From the NCBI GenBank assembly GCA_900315805.1, contig ONAN01000011.1, positions 1 to 50,659 on the forward strand: a stretch of 50,659 nt of DNA, in the 5' to 3' direction. Made by a program: the position numbers and the translations under genes. Positions 14,437 through 22,359 of the stretch are shown in pieces (positions within the stretch are counted from its first letter, which is position 1; each line of letters begins with the position of its first letter). This DNA is from an uncultured Selenomonadales bacterium (lineage in GTDB: Bacteria; Bacillota; Negativicutes; Acidaminococcales; Acidaminococcaceae). Below the pieces are notes generated by a model, which was not told where the DNA came from, made no database searches, and saw only the letters and a list, made by a program, of their open reading frames with translations.

Positions 14437-15861
14437 TTATTTTACGAAGTCGCCGTTCATGTCGACCAGTTTGCCGGGGTTCATGATGTTGTTCGGGTCC
14501 AGGGCCTTCTTGATGGCCTTGATGACCTTCAGTTCCGCCGCCGGCGTGTTCTTGGCGAACTCTTCCAGCTTCTTGAAGCCGATGCCGTGTTCGCCGCTCA
14601 TTTTGCCGCCCAGGGCGTACACGCGCGGGAACAGGTCCGCATGGAAGGCCTTGATCTTTTCAAACCATTCGTCCGGCGTCAGGCCTTCGCGGTTCAGGGG
14701 CAGCACATGGATGTTGCCGTCGCCGATGTGGGCGCAGGTGACGCAGTACAGGCCGTATTTCTTCGTCAGGCCCGGAATCTGGGCCGTCATTTCGGGAATC
14801 TTGTCCAGGGGCACGACGAAGTCTTCCGTCTGGAACATTTTGTCGATGGCGCGGGCCGCTTCGGCGAACTGCTTGCGCAGCTTCCAGATGCGGGCGTCGG
14901 CTTCGAATTCGTCCACGGAGCCGTTGGCTTCGGCCAGTTCGACGAGTTTCTCCATCTTGCGGTCGATGTCGTCCTCGTAGAAGGATTCCACCGTCACGAT
15001 GACGTAGCAGCCGCCGTCTTCCACATGGGGGAAGGTCATGTCCAGGAACTTGCTGGTCATGGCGATGGCTTCGTTGTCCATGTATTCCAGGCTCGTCGGG
15101 TCGATGCCGGCCTTGAGGATCTTGTTCGGCAGGGCCAGGGCCTTGGCGTCGTCCTTGAAGACGCAGACCATGTTGAAGTTATACGGCGGCAGGGGGCGCA
15201 GTTTCACCGTCACTTCGGTGATGATGCCCAGGGCGCCTTCGGAACCGGCGAAGAGCTGTTCCAGGGCCAGGCCCGTGGAGCATTTCTGCAGGCGCGCGCC
15301 GGCCGTCAGGACATCGCCCGTCGGGGTGACGACTTTGACGGAATAAATCTGGTTGCGCGTGGTGCCGTACTTGACGGCCTTGTTGCCGCCGGCGTTATTG
15401 GCCACGTTGCCGCCGATGGCGCAGTTCTCGGAGCTGGACGGATCGCCGGCGTACAGCAGCCCCTTGGCGCGGGCCGCCGCCTGCAGGTCGTTCGTCGAAA
15501 CGCCGCACTGGGCCGTGCAGTACAGGGCCTCTTCGTTCAGGTCCAGGATCTTGTTCATCTTTTCCATCTCCAGCACGATGCCGTGGTAGATGGGGATGGC
15601 GCCGCAGGCCACGTTCGTGCCCGCCGCGCGCGGGGTGATGGGAACCAGGAATTCATTGGCCAGTTTCACGATGGCCGCTACCTGTTCCGTCGTTTCCGGG
15701 AACACGACCACTTCCGGTTTGCGGAAGTAATGCGGGTTGCCTTCTTCGTCCGTCTGGTACTGGGTCAGGGTCTCTTCGTCGTAACGGACGTTCTTGTCCC
15801 CTGCGACGGCCTTCAGTTTCGCGATCAGTTCCGGCGTAACCGGATTATAATGGGATGCCAT
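14437..15861 (-). CDS. FAD-linked 2-hydroxyacid oxidoreductase (GlcD/D-lactate dehydrogenase type)
   Basis: This 474-residue enzyme has a VAO/PCMH-type FAD domain with VPITPRAAGTNVACGA, and SSENCAIGGNVANNAGG (about 135-152), the flavin-binding Gly-rich motif. A C-terminal FAD-oxidase domain carries the metal-binding HIGDGNIHV and GEHGIGFKK. It oxidises a D-2-hydroxy acid (lactate, glycolate or 2-hydroxyglutarate) to the keto acid. No etf or GlcE/GlcF partner is next to it, so its electron acceptor is unknown. The start at 15861 follows AAGGAGG. Its own promoter and a terminator-like hairpin lie in the leader. Confidence 0.87.
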   Translation of the reverse strand: MASHYNPVTPELIAKLKAVAGDKNVRYDEETLTQYQTDEEGNPHYFRKPEVVVFPETTEQVAAIVKLANEFLVPITPRAAGTNVACGAIPIYHGIVLEMEKMNKILDLNEEALYCTAQCGVSTNDLQAAARAKGLLYAGDPSSSENCAIGGNVANNAGGNKAVKYGTTRNQIYSVKVVTPTGDVLTAGARLQKCSTGLALEQLFAGSEGALGIITEVTVKLRPLPPYNFNMVCVFKDDAKALALPNKILKAGIDPTSLEYMDNEAIAMTSKFLDMTFPHVEDGGCYVIVTVESFYEDDIDRKMEKLVELAEANGSVDEFEADARIWKLRKQFAEAARAIDKMFQTEDFVVPLDKIPEMTAQIPGLTKKYGLYCVTCAHIGDGNIHVLPLNREGLTPDEWFEKIKAFHADLFPRVYALGGKMSGEHGIGFKKLEEFAKNTPAAELKVIKAIKKALDPNNIMNPGKLVDMNGDFVK

Positions 15862-15884
15862 GCCGCTTCCTCCTTGTTCATTGC

Positions 15885-15956
15885 AAAAAATCGTCCCGCC
15901 GCGTGGGCGGGACTTATTATGTCCTACATCATAGCACATTTTTTATGTATTGAAAA
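15885..15956 (-). promoter_or_regulatory. Promoter plus terminator-like leader of the FAD oxidoreductase
   Basis: On the minus strand, TTTTCA (15951-15956) and TATGAT (15928-15933) are 17 bp apart. Downstream, within the predicted leader, GTCCCGCC/GGGCGGGAC (15893-15900, 15905-15913) forms a stem followed by T6 (15890-15885), only about 24 bases before the start codon. It may terminate the upstream operon, or act as an attenuator for transcripts from this promoter. Confidence 0.5.
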
Positions 15957-15960
15957 GATG

Positions 15961-16707
15961 TCAGGGCCGTCCTTTCCGGAACATCTGCTGACGGTCCGAA
16001 TCGCGGATGACGCATTGCAGGCCTTCTTCCTGCGTATTCAGGACCAGTTCCTCCGGGAAAGCGCAGGCCGCCAGGAGCTGTTCGGCCCGGGCAAAATCGC
16101 CGACCTCCGTGTACATGTGGGCGTCGCTGTTGACGATGACCGGCACGCGGTGCAAGGCGCAGAGGGACAGGTATTTGCGCATGTTGGCCTCGGCGTTCCG
16201 GCGGGCCGAGCGGGGCGCCAGGGAGCTGCTGTTCACTTCGAGGGCCACGTGGAACCGGGCCGCCGCTTCCACGACCGGTTCGTACAGCAGCGGATAGCGG
16301 TCGTCGTCGGGATGCCCCAGGATGGTCACGCAGGGATTGGCCATGGCCCGCACCACGGCCCGCGTGTTCTCTTCCGGCGTGCCCGCCTGGATGCACGGCG
16401 GGTGCAGGCTGGCGATGACGTAGTCCATGCGCTCCAAGATGTCCGCCGGCAGGTCGAGTTCGCCGTCAAAGTTCAGGATGTCCGCTTCCACCCCCGTGAA
16501 GATGCGGATGCCGAGCAGCGTCTCCGGAATGGCCCTGTAGGTCGTGAAAAAGACCGGTGCCGGCCCGCCGGGCATGGCGCTGGCATGGTCCGACGTTCCC
16601 AGGGCGATGAGGCCCCGTTCCTTTGCCGCTTCGGCGTTTTCCTTCAGCGTACTGTAGGCGTGGCCGCTTGCCACGGTATGCGTATGCAGGTCAAAGAGTA
16701 ATTTCAA
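15961..16707 (-). CDS. PHP-domain phosphoesterase (YcdX-like)
   Basis: This 248-residue protein has a polymerase-and-histidinol-phosphatase domain. Its metal-binding motifs appear in order: FDLHTHTVASGHAYSTL (His-x-His near the start), LGTSDHA, VEADI, ASLHPP, and near the end VNSDAHMYTEVGDF. Family members hydrolyse small phosphate esters using three metal ions. The start is a TTG at 16707 with AGGAGG eight bases before it; the only in-frame ATG is far upstream at 16779. It follows the ABC transporter genes with a 68-bp spacer and probably dephosphorylates or otherwise processes the imported compound. Confidence 0.85.
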   Translation of the reverse strand: MKLLFDLHTHTVASGHAYSTLKENAEAAKERGLIALGTSDHASAMPGGPAPVFFTTYRAIPETLLGIRIFTGVEADILNFDGELDLPADILERMDYVIASLHPPCIQAGTPEENTRAVVRAMANPCVTILGHPDDDRYPLLYEPVVEAAARFHVALEVNSSSLAPRSARRNAEANMRKYLSLCALHRVPVIVNSDAHMYTEVGDFARAEQLLAACAFPEELVLNTQEEGLQCVIRDSDRQQMFRKGRP

Positions 16708-16730
16708 TGGTATGCCTCCTGTATCGAACA

Positions 16731-16752
16731 GGCCGGCGGTCCCCCGCCGGCC
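16731..16752 (-). other. Intercistronic hairpin between the ABC ATPase and PHP genes
   Basis: GGCCGGCGG (16731-16739) pairs with CCGCCGGCC (16744-16752), a 9-bp stem with a 4-base loop and no T-run. It may stabilise upstream mRNA or set relative expression within the operon. Confidence 0.5.
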
Positions 16753-16775
16753 GATGGTTCCATTATATCCCTTTT

Positions 16776-17801
16776 TCACGCCATGTAAACCAGTTTCACC
16801 TTGTCGCCCGGGGTGAAGCGTTCCCGGTTCGAAGCGTAGACCGTCACATTGCGCTCCCCGCAGAGGAGGGAGTACTGGATTTCGCGGCCGTTGTACTGGC
16901 GGTTCGTCACGACGGCGTCGAGGCCGCTGCCGCCGGGGGCGATGCGGAACTGTTCCGGCCGCACGGGGAACACGCCCGCGCGGCGGAAGACCACCGGGAT
17001 CTGCGTGCCGTCATAGACGACGCCTTCCCTTCCGGCCCGGAAGGTGTTCCCCTGCCAGGTTCCCCGGATGAGGTTGCACTTGCTGACGAAGGTCGCCACG
17101 AATTCCGTCCGGGGATGGCTGTAGAGTTCTTCCGGCGTGTCCAGCTGTTCCACGCTGCCGCTGCGCATGACCAGGATGCGGTCCGCCATGGCCATGGCTT
17201 CGCTCTGGTCGTGGGTCACGTAGACAATGGTCGCGCCCGTGCGGCGGTGCAGGTCCTGGATTTCCTTGCGCATGCTGATCTTCAGCTCCGCGTCGAGGGC
17301 GCTCAGCGGTTCGTCCATCAAAAGCAGGGACGGACGGCGCACAATGGCGCGGGCCATGGATACGCGCTGCCGCTGGCCGCCGGACAGTTCGTGAGGAAAG
17401 CGGTCCGCCAGCGGGGCCAGACCCATGGCCTCCAGCGTCCTGTCGACCCGCTCCTTCTTTTCCGTGTCCTTCATGGCCCGGTACTTCGCGCTCCGCAGGG
17501 GGAAGGCCACGTGCTCCCGCACGGTCATATGGGGCCACAGGGCGAAAGACTGGAAGACCATGCCCAGGTCGCGGTCTTCCACGGGCACCATGGTGCCGTT
17601 GCCCGAATACACGGCGTCATTCATGCGGATGACGCCCGCCGTCGGTTCCTGGAAACCGGCGATGGCGCGGAGCAGCGTCGTCTTGCCGCAGCCGGACGGG
17701 CCCAGGATGGCGAGGAATTCCCCGTCGCGGATAGAAAGGTTGATATCGTCAAGCGCCGTAGTCGTTCCGAACTGCTGCCGGATGTGTTCCAGATAAAGCA
17801 T
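16776..17801 (-). CDS. ABC transporter ATP-binding protein (FbpC/PotA-type)
   Basis: This 341-residue ATPase has Walker A GPSGCGKTTLLR, signature LSGGQRQRVSMARA, Walker B LLMDEPLSALDAEL and the switch YVTHDQSEA. A C-terminal TOBE-like region follows (about 240-341), as in importers of iron, polyamines, phosphonates or sugar phosphates. The start follows AAGGAGG. Its first 53 bases overlap the 3' end of the permease gene in another frame, so the two should be translationally coupled. It energises the fused permease encoded just upstream. Confidence 0.9.
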   Translation of the reverse strand: MLYLEHIRQQFGTTTALDDINLSIRDGEFLAILGPSGCGKTTLLRAIAGFQEPTAGVIRMNDAVYSGNGTMVPVEDRDLGMVFQSFALWPHMTVREHVAFPLRSAKYRAMKDTEKKERVDRTLEAMGLAPLADRFPHELSGGQRQRVSMARAIVRRPSLLLMDEPLSALDAELKISMRKEIQDLHRRTGATIVYVTHDQSEAMAMADRILVMRSGSVEQLDTPEELYSHPRTEFVATFVSKCNLIRGTWQGNTFRAGREGVVYDGTQIPVVFRRAGVFPVRPEQFRIAPGGSGLDAVVTNRQYNGREIQYSLLCGERNVTVYASNRERFTPGDKVKLVYMA

Positions 17802-19479
17802 GGAAAGCCTCCTTCTTCCTCTGTTGTGATGAGGACTGCTGATGGACCAGGGCGTACCCTGCCAGGATGAGCACGACGACGAGGGTCGACATGGCCGCCG
17901 ACAGATTGTATTCGCCGCCCTGCTGGAAATTGAAGATGGTCAGGCCGATGGTTTTCGTGTCCGCGCTGGCCAGCATGGATGACAGGGTCAGCTCTGTCAG
18001 GGACGACACGAAGATCAGAAAGGCGCTGGCCAGGACGTTGCGGGACAACAGGGGCACCAGAACGCGGCGCCACATCATGAACCAGCTGCAGCCCGAAGAG
18101 CGCACGGCTTCTTCCAATTCCTCGTTGACCGCCAGCAGGGCCGTCGTGCTGCCTTTAATCTGCAGAATCAGGTAGCGCGTCAGGTAGGCGATGAGGAGGA
18201 TGTTGATGGTGCCGTAAATGCCGGGCCGGAATCCTGGCAGCGGTTCCGTCCAGTGGAAAATCATGGCCAGGGACAGGACGATGCCCGGGATGGCATAGGT
18301 CAGGGAGGCGCACTTTTCGGCGACCCGGACGGCGCGGTTCCGGCGCCGCACTTTCAGATAGGCCATGGCCGTGCCAATAAAAATGCAGAGGATGCAGGTC
18401 ACGACGGCCAGGGTGAGGCTGGTCCGGACGGAAGTCAGGACGGAATCGTTCGTGCAGACGAAGGTGAAGTTTTCCAGGGACAGGTTGTCCCGCGACAAGT
18501 TCAGGCCGTAAGTCCGCAAAAAGGCGTTGGAAACCATCACGCACAGGGGCACGAAATCGATGAGGCCCCAGGCCAGGAGCAGGCCCCGTTCCAGCATAAG
18601 TCTGCGGTGCCGGGCCATCTGGATGCGGGGACTCATGTCTTCCTTGATGCTTTCCATGATCTTCCCCTTGCGGACGAGCAGCTCCAGCAGCGTCCCTGCC
18701 AGGGCGATGACGCAGAGCATCACTGACAGGGCCGCCGCCAGGGGGAACGAGTCGGGTCCGAAGCTGATGGCCTTTTCGTAAATATAGGTGCTCAGGACCG
18801 GGATTCCTGCGGGAATGCCCAGGAAAGCCGGCACGGAAAAGTTGTCGATGGCGGCCAGGAACGATAAGATGGTACCGCTCACGATGGCCGGCATGGCTTC
18901 CGGAATGTCGATTTTCACGAAGGTAGCCCACAGGCCGTAGCCGCTGCAGCGGGCGGCCCATTCCAGGTCGCGGGGAATCTTCCGCAGCGTGTGGGTGACG
19001 CTCAGGTAGACGATGGGGATGTTGCAGAAGCCGATGACGGCGAGGATGCCGGCCAGGCTGTAGAGGTCGAGGCCGCCCACCCCCAGGGACGCGGCCGCCG
19101 TGTTGATCAGGCCGTGTTTCGTGAACAGGCCCGCCCAGGACAGGGTCGTGATATAGGCCGGGACGATGAAGGGCATCAGGACCAGCATCTCCAGCAGGCG
19201 CTTGTGTCCGATGTCCGTGTACGCGATGACGAAGGCCATCAGGGTACCCGTCACGGTCGCGATGACCGACGAGCCGACGGCGATCACCAGCGTGTTTACG
19301 ATGGCGCGCACCGTGCGCGGTTCCGCCAGCAGGACGGTGAAATTCCGGAGGCTGTACCCGTCCGGCCCCTGGCAGCTCATGACGAGGAGCCGCAGGACCG
19401 GGGCCGCAAAGACCAGAAAGATGACGAAATAAAAGAGTGCTGTGCCGCAGCGGCGGCACAGCATATTGCCTTTATCCAT
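17749..19479 (-). CDS. Fused two-domain ABC permease (FbpB/PhnU-V-like)
   Basis: This 576-residue protein has about 12 membrane segments in two homologous halves, each with a binding-protein-dependent permease domain. The EAA-type loops that contact the ATPase read EWAARCSGYGLWATFVKIDIP (first half) and EAVRSSGCSWFMMWRRVLVP (second half). Fused permeases of this kind serve ferric-iron, 2-aminoethylphosphonate and hexose-phosphate importers. The start at 19479 follows AGGTGG. The C-terminal tail of about 25 hydrophilic residues extends into the ATPase gene, which is longer than usual. Confidence 0.88.
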   Translation of the reverse strand: MDKGNMLCRRCGTALFYFVIFLVFAAPVLRLLVMSCQGPDGYSLRNFTVLLAEPRTVRAIVNTLVIAVGSSVIATVTGTLMAFVIAYTDIGHKRLLEMLVLMPFIVPAYITTLSWAGLFTKHGLINTAAASLGVGGLDLYSLAGILAVIGFCNIPIVYLSVTHTLRKIPRDLEWAARCSGYGLWATFVKIDIPEAMPAIVSGTILSFLAAIDNFSVPAFLGIPAGIPVLSTYIYEKAISFGPDSFPLAAALSVMLCVIALAGTLLELLVRKGKIMESIKEDMSPRIQMARHRRLMLERGLLLAWGLIDFVPLCVMVSNAFLRTYGLNLSRDNLSLENFTFVCTNDSVLTSVRTSLTLAVVTCILCIFIGTAMAYLKVRRRNRAVRVAEKCASLTYAIPGIVLSLAMIFHWTEPLPGFRPGIYGTINILLIAYLTRYLILQIKGSTTALLAVNEELEEAVRSSGCSWFMMWRRVLVPLLSRNVLASAFLIFVSSLTELTLSSMLASADTKTIGLTIFNFQQGGEYNLSAAMSTLVVVLILAGYALVHQQSSSQQRKKEAFHALSGTHPAAVRNDYGA

Positions 19480-19534
19480 AAAGAAACCACCTGTATTGAA
19501 AGTTAAAGAAAGGTTTCCTGCGCTTTTGCTGTCG

Positions 19535-20566
19535 TTACAGGGCGAAGAGGGCGCTGAATTCCTTTTTGTCTTTGTCGCGGTTCTGGAACAGGGCCATGGG
19601 ATCTGCCGCGATGGGCTTGATGTCCTTGACAGTCCTGAGTCCTTCCGGTGCTTTTACATCGTCGCGGACCGGCGTGTAGCCGATATTGGCGGCCAGTTCC
19701 TGCCCTTCCTTGGAAAGGATGAAGTCAATGAACGCCTTGGCGGCAGCCTTGTTCTTCGACGTTTTCAGCAGGCCGACCGGTTCCGTCACGTACGGAGACC
19801 CTTCGGCAGGATAGACGAAGGCGACAGGGGCGCCTTTCTTCTTCGTGCGGATCACCATGTAGTCCACGATGATGCCGGCAGCCTTATCGCCGGAAACGAT
19901 GGCTTTCTGGATGGAGCCGTTGCCTTTGTCGACTTTGACGCCGTTCGCCTTCAGGCCCTTGTAAAATTCCCAGCCGATGCCCTGCGTGCGGGTCAGGACA
20001 CCCAGGTTGTAGGCTGCCGCGCCGGAATACAGGGGGCTCGGCATGGTGACTTCGTCTTTCAGGGCCGGTTTCAGCAGGTCCTTGAACGACGTGATTTTTT
20101 CTTTCGTACGGTCCGTGTTCACGCCGATGCCCGTCGTGATGACCTTGGTGCCGGCATACATGTGGTCCTTGTCGACGAACTGGGCCGGAATGTTCTTCAT
20201 TTCCGGCGATTCGTACGCTTCCAGCAGGTCCTTCGACTTCAGGGTCTCGAAGGTCACATTGTCCGCCACGAGCAGCACGTCGGCCTGGACCTGGCCCGCT
20301 TTCTTTTCCGCCAGGACCTTGCTCACGACTTCTTCCGTACCGGAGCGGAAGACTTTGACCTTGATGTCGGGATATTTTTTATTGAACCCGGCGATCAGTT
20401 TCTGGGCGTCGGCATTCGGCTGCGAGGTGTAAAGCGTGATTTCGCCGGACGGCTTGCCGCCTGCCGCCCCCTTGTCTTTCGCCGGGCTGCCGCCGCACCC
20501 CAGGATGCCCATGGCCAGAAGGCCGGTCAGGGCGAGAGCCGCCAGTTTTTTGCTGATGAATTTCAT
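19535..20566 (-). CDS. ABC transporter substrate-binding lipoprotein (FbpA/AfuA/PhnS-like)
   Basis: This 343-residue precursor has a lipoprotein signal peptide (KKLAALALTGLLAMGILGC, Cys about 24) and a Ser/Gly/Lys-rich linker. The mature protein is a class II binding protein of the AfuA/FbpA/PhnS branch: ITLYTSQPNADAQKLI near its start, then MPSPLYSGAAAYNLGVL, the region that in relatives shapes the ligand site. The branch includes iron binders, 2-aminoethylphosphonate binders and AfuA, which binds hexose phosphates, so the family name alone does not fix the ligand. The start at 20566 follows AAAGGAG. It is cotranscribed with the isomerase, permease, ATPase and PHP genes. Confidence 0.85.
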   Translation of the reverse strand: MKFISKKLAALALTGLLAMGILGCGGSPAKDKGAAGGKPSGEITLYTSQPNADAQKLIAGFNKKYPDIKVKVFRSGTEEVVSKVLAEKKAGQVQADVLLVADNVTFETLKSKDLLEAYESPEMKNIPAQFVDKDHMYAGTKVITTGIGVNTDRTKEKITSFKDLLKPALKDEVTMPSPLYSGAAAYNLGVLTRTQGIGWEFYKGLKANGVKVDKGNGSIQKAIVSGDKAAGIIVDYMVIRTKKKGAPVAFVYPAEGSPYVTEPVGLLKTSKNKAAAKAFIDFILSKEGQELAANIGYTPVRDDVKAPEGLRTVKDIKPIAADPMALFQNRDKDKKEFSALFAL

Positions 20567-20606
20567 GTCCAACACTCCTTTTTCTATTTAAAATTGATAA
20601 ACCTGT

Positions 20607-21431
20607 TTAAAACGAAACGGCTTCCTGCCCGATGGCACCGGCGCCGCGCATAGCCTCGGGCACCACCGCCCGCAGGTACGCACCGTTATGGTGGATCTTG
20701 CCAAAGCCGATGCTGTCGTCATACCCTTCCAGGACCAGAGGGATACCGTAGGACAACAGGTGCGGCAGGAGCGTCACAAACTCGAAATCCCCGTCATCCA
20801 GCGCCGTGTGGTACGTCGGGCCCTTGCGGTTGCTGATGTGGAATTTCGACACATTGGGCAGCGCCGCTTCCAGCTCGTCCACTTCGACCGTGCTGTCGCA
20901 GTGGGCCACATCGACGGTATAGCGGAAGAACGGGAACAGTTCCCGCGTCACGGACTGCATGGACGCTGCATCCGTCACGAACTCCTTCCGGGTCTTTTCC
21001 ATGATTTCCAGCGAAACGGGCACGTCTTCCTGATTGGCGAATTCCGCCACCCGTTCCAGGGAATCTGTCAGAAGGCGCCGGCTCTGCTCCTTCCAGCAGG
21101 GCATGGTCATGTGGCCGGGGTGCACCGTGACCTCGCTGGCACCCAGAAAGGCCCCCAGGCGGATGGAGGCGGCCACCTGGTCCAGCGAGGCCTGCCGGAC
21201 GGCGTCGTTGAGGGACGACAGATTCAGGTCCCAGCTCGTGGCGTGAATCTTCGTCGCCAGGTCGTACCGCTCCGCCAGGCGCCGGTACCGGCCCGCCTCA
21301 TAGCCGCAGCACAAGAACTGCTGGGCCCACATCTCGATACCGGAAAAACCGCATTCATACGCGGTGCGCATCAGTTCGTCCAGCGGCGCGTGCCACATCA
21401 TGGTCGATGAAACAAAAATTCCCTGATTCAT
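20607..21431 (-). CDS. Sugar phosphate isomerase/epimerase-like TIM-barrel protein
   Basis: This 274-residue protein of the xylose isomerase-like/AP endonuclease 2 superfamily shows barrel strands with metal-ligand candidates: VTVHPGHM, VSLEIMEKT, RYTVDVAHCDS, FHISNRKG and LVLEGYDD. These give the usual Glu/His/Asp metal site for isomerising or cleaving sugars and polyols. I chose the ATG at 21431, six bases after AAGGAGG; an overlapping ATG at 21437 is too close. It is the first gene of the ABC/PHP operon, so it should act on the imported substrate or its product. Confidence 0.78.
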   Translation of the reverse strand: MNQGIFVSSTMMWHAPLDELMRTAYECGFSGIEMWAQQFLCCGYEAGRYRRLAERYDLATKIHATSWDLNLSSLNDAVRQASLDQVAASIRLGAFLGASEVTVHPGHMTMPCWKEQSRRLLTDSLERVAEFANQEDVPVSLEIMEKTRKEFVTDAASMQSVTRELFPFFRYTVDVAHCDSTVEVDELEAALPNVSKFHISNRKGPTYHTALDDGDFEFVTLLPHLLSYGIPLVLEGYDDSIGFGKIHHNGAYLRAVVPEAMRGAGAIGQEAVSF

Positions 21432-21463
21432 AGCCATCCTCCTTATGATAGAAAAGTATAAGG

Positions 21464-21532
21464 AACGTCCGTAAGGTTTGAATCAAGGAATTGTAAAAAC
21501 GCTATTAAATTGTCAGTACGTCTGTAAAGTTT
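21464..21532 (-). promoter_or_regulatory. Paired direct repeats upstream of the ABC operon
   Basis: The 16-bp elements at 21464-21479 and 21517-21532 agree at 13 of 16 positions (core ACGTCYGTAARGTTT on the plus strand) and are exactly 53 bp apart, five helical turns. A minus-strand TATACT (21455-21460) lies immediately downstream of the first. They look like operator sites for a regulator of the operon. The TTTACA-like repeats also recall a PHO box. Confidence 0.4.
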
Positions 21533-21547
21533 ATGTAATGTTTAACA

Positions 21548-21898
21548 TTACTTGCCCTTTGCGGCCGGCTCGGCATAGACTTCTTTCGCCATATTAAAGA
21601 CCGCCCAGCCCTTCGGCCAGCCCGTATAAAAGGCCAGCTGCGTGATTATCTGGACCATCTCTTCCTTGGTCACGCCGTTCTTTTTGGCGTTCTGGATATG
21701 GTACTTGAGGGAGCTGTCGATGACGCCCATGCCCATGAGGGCGGCCACGGTGATCATGCTGCGGTCGCGCAGGGACAGCTTGTCGTTGGCGGACCACACC
21801 TCGCCAAACAGGATGTCGTCGTTGTAGCGCGCAAAATCAGGTGCGAAGCTGCCCAAGTTGTCCCTTCCGGCAGTCTGCACTACTTTTACTTTCTTCAT
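21548..21898 (-). CDS. Carboxymuconolactone decarboxylase family protein
   Basis: This 116-residue, mostly helical protein belongs to the CMD/AhpD-like fold. Conserved parts are DDILFGEVWSANDKLSLRDRS, MITVAALMGMG and YHIQNAKKNGVTKEEMVQII. The CxxC of the AhpD peroxidase subgroup is absent, so it is the YurZ/decarboxylase-like type and probably not a thiol peroxidase. The start at 21898 follows AAGGAGG. It is 28 bp downstream of a MerR-type regulator in the same orientation, a frequent pairing in anaerobes. Its substrate is unknown. Confidence 0.82.
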   Translation of the reverse strand: MKKVKVVQTAGRDNLGSFAPDFARYNDDILFGEVWSANDKLSLRDRSMITVAALMGMGVIDSSLKYHIQNAKKNGVTKEEMVQIITQLAFYTGWPKGWAVFNMAKEVYAEPAAKGK

Positions 21899-21926
21899 GA
21901 TTTTTCCTCCTTGCCTCACTGTAACT

Positions 21927-22250
21927 TCACCGTTTCTGCATCTGGGAGCGCAGGCTGTCCAGGCGCTCGAGCCGTCCCTGGACGCGATGGAGGCAGCGCA
22001 GGTGACGGGCACGGAGCTGTTCCAAAAGCTCCAGGCAGCCTGCCTGATCGTGCTCCGCCGCCAGCGACAGGTACCGGGCGGTTTCCTCCTTGTTGAACCC
22101 GATATCGTACAGCGTCAGCATCAGGCTCAGGAAGGGTACATCGCTTTCCGAAAAGCCGTCCCGTTTCCCCTGCCCGCGCTTCCATTCCGCATATTCCTGC
22201 AGCACCCGGTCTGAAACGCGGTACCGTTCCTGCAGCTCTTTCCCGTCCAT
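21927..22250 (-). CDS. Small MerR-like regulator
   Basis: This is a 107-residue protein. A winged-helix part (YRVSDRVLQEYAEWKRG, then GFSESDVPFLSLMLTLYDIGF, residues about 9-55) is followed by a helical region with heptad leucines (LELLEQLRARHLRCLHRV), like the dimerisation helix of MerR proteins. The usual Tyr-Tyr DNA-recognition pattern is weak, so it could be a divergent or truncated MerR member. The start at 22250 follows GGAGGTG. It probably regulates the decarboxylase-family gene behind it. No metal-binding cysteine cluster is evident. Confidence 0.65.
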   Translation of the reverse strand: MDGKELQERYRVSDRVLQEYAEWKRGQGKRDGFSESDVPFLSLMLTLYDIGFNKEETARYLSLAAEHDQAGCLELLEQLRARHLRCLHRVQGRLERLDSLRSQMQKR

Positions 22251-22275
22251 GAGGCACCTCCACTGTTTCTTAAAT

Positions 22276-22317
22276 AAAAAAGTAAGTGTTCCGGGTTTTA
22301 CTTCCCGGGACACTTAC
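22276..22317 (-). terminator. Terminator of the LysR gene at 22.4-23.3 kb
   Basis: GTAAGTGT (22282-22289) pairs with ACACTTAC (22310-22317), with a CCGGG/CCCGG inner stem. On the minus strand it ends in T6. Confidence 0.75.
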
Positions 22318-22359
22318 ATTGTAACGGAGACAGGCAAAAATAGAAAATGCCTATATATT

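Noticed and set aside
13915..16701. 928-codon plus-strand open frame
   Set aside because: It overlaps the LysR, FAD oxidoreductase and PHP genes out of frame and shows no family motifs.
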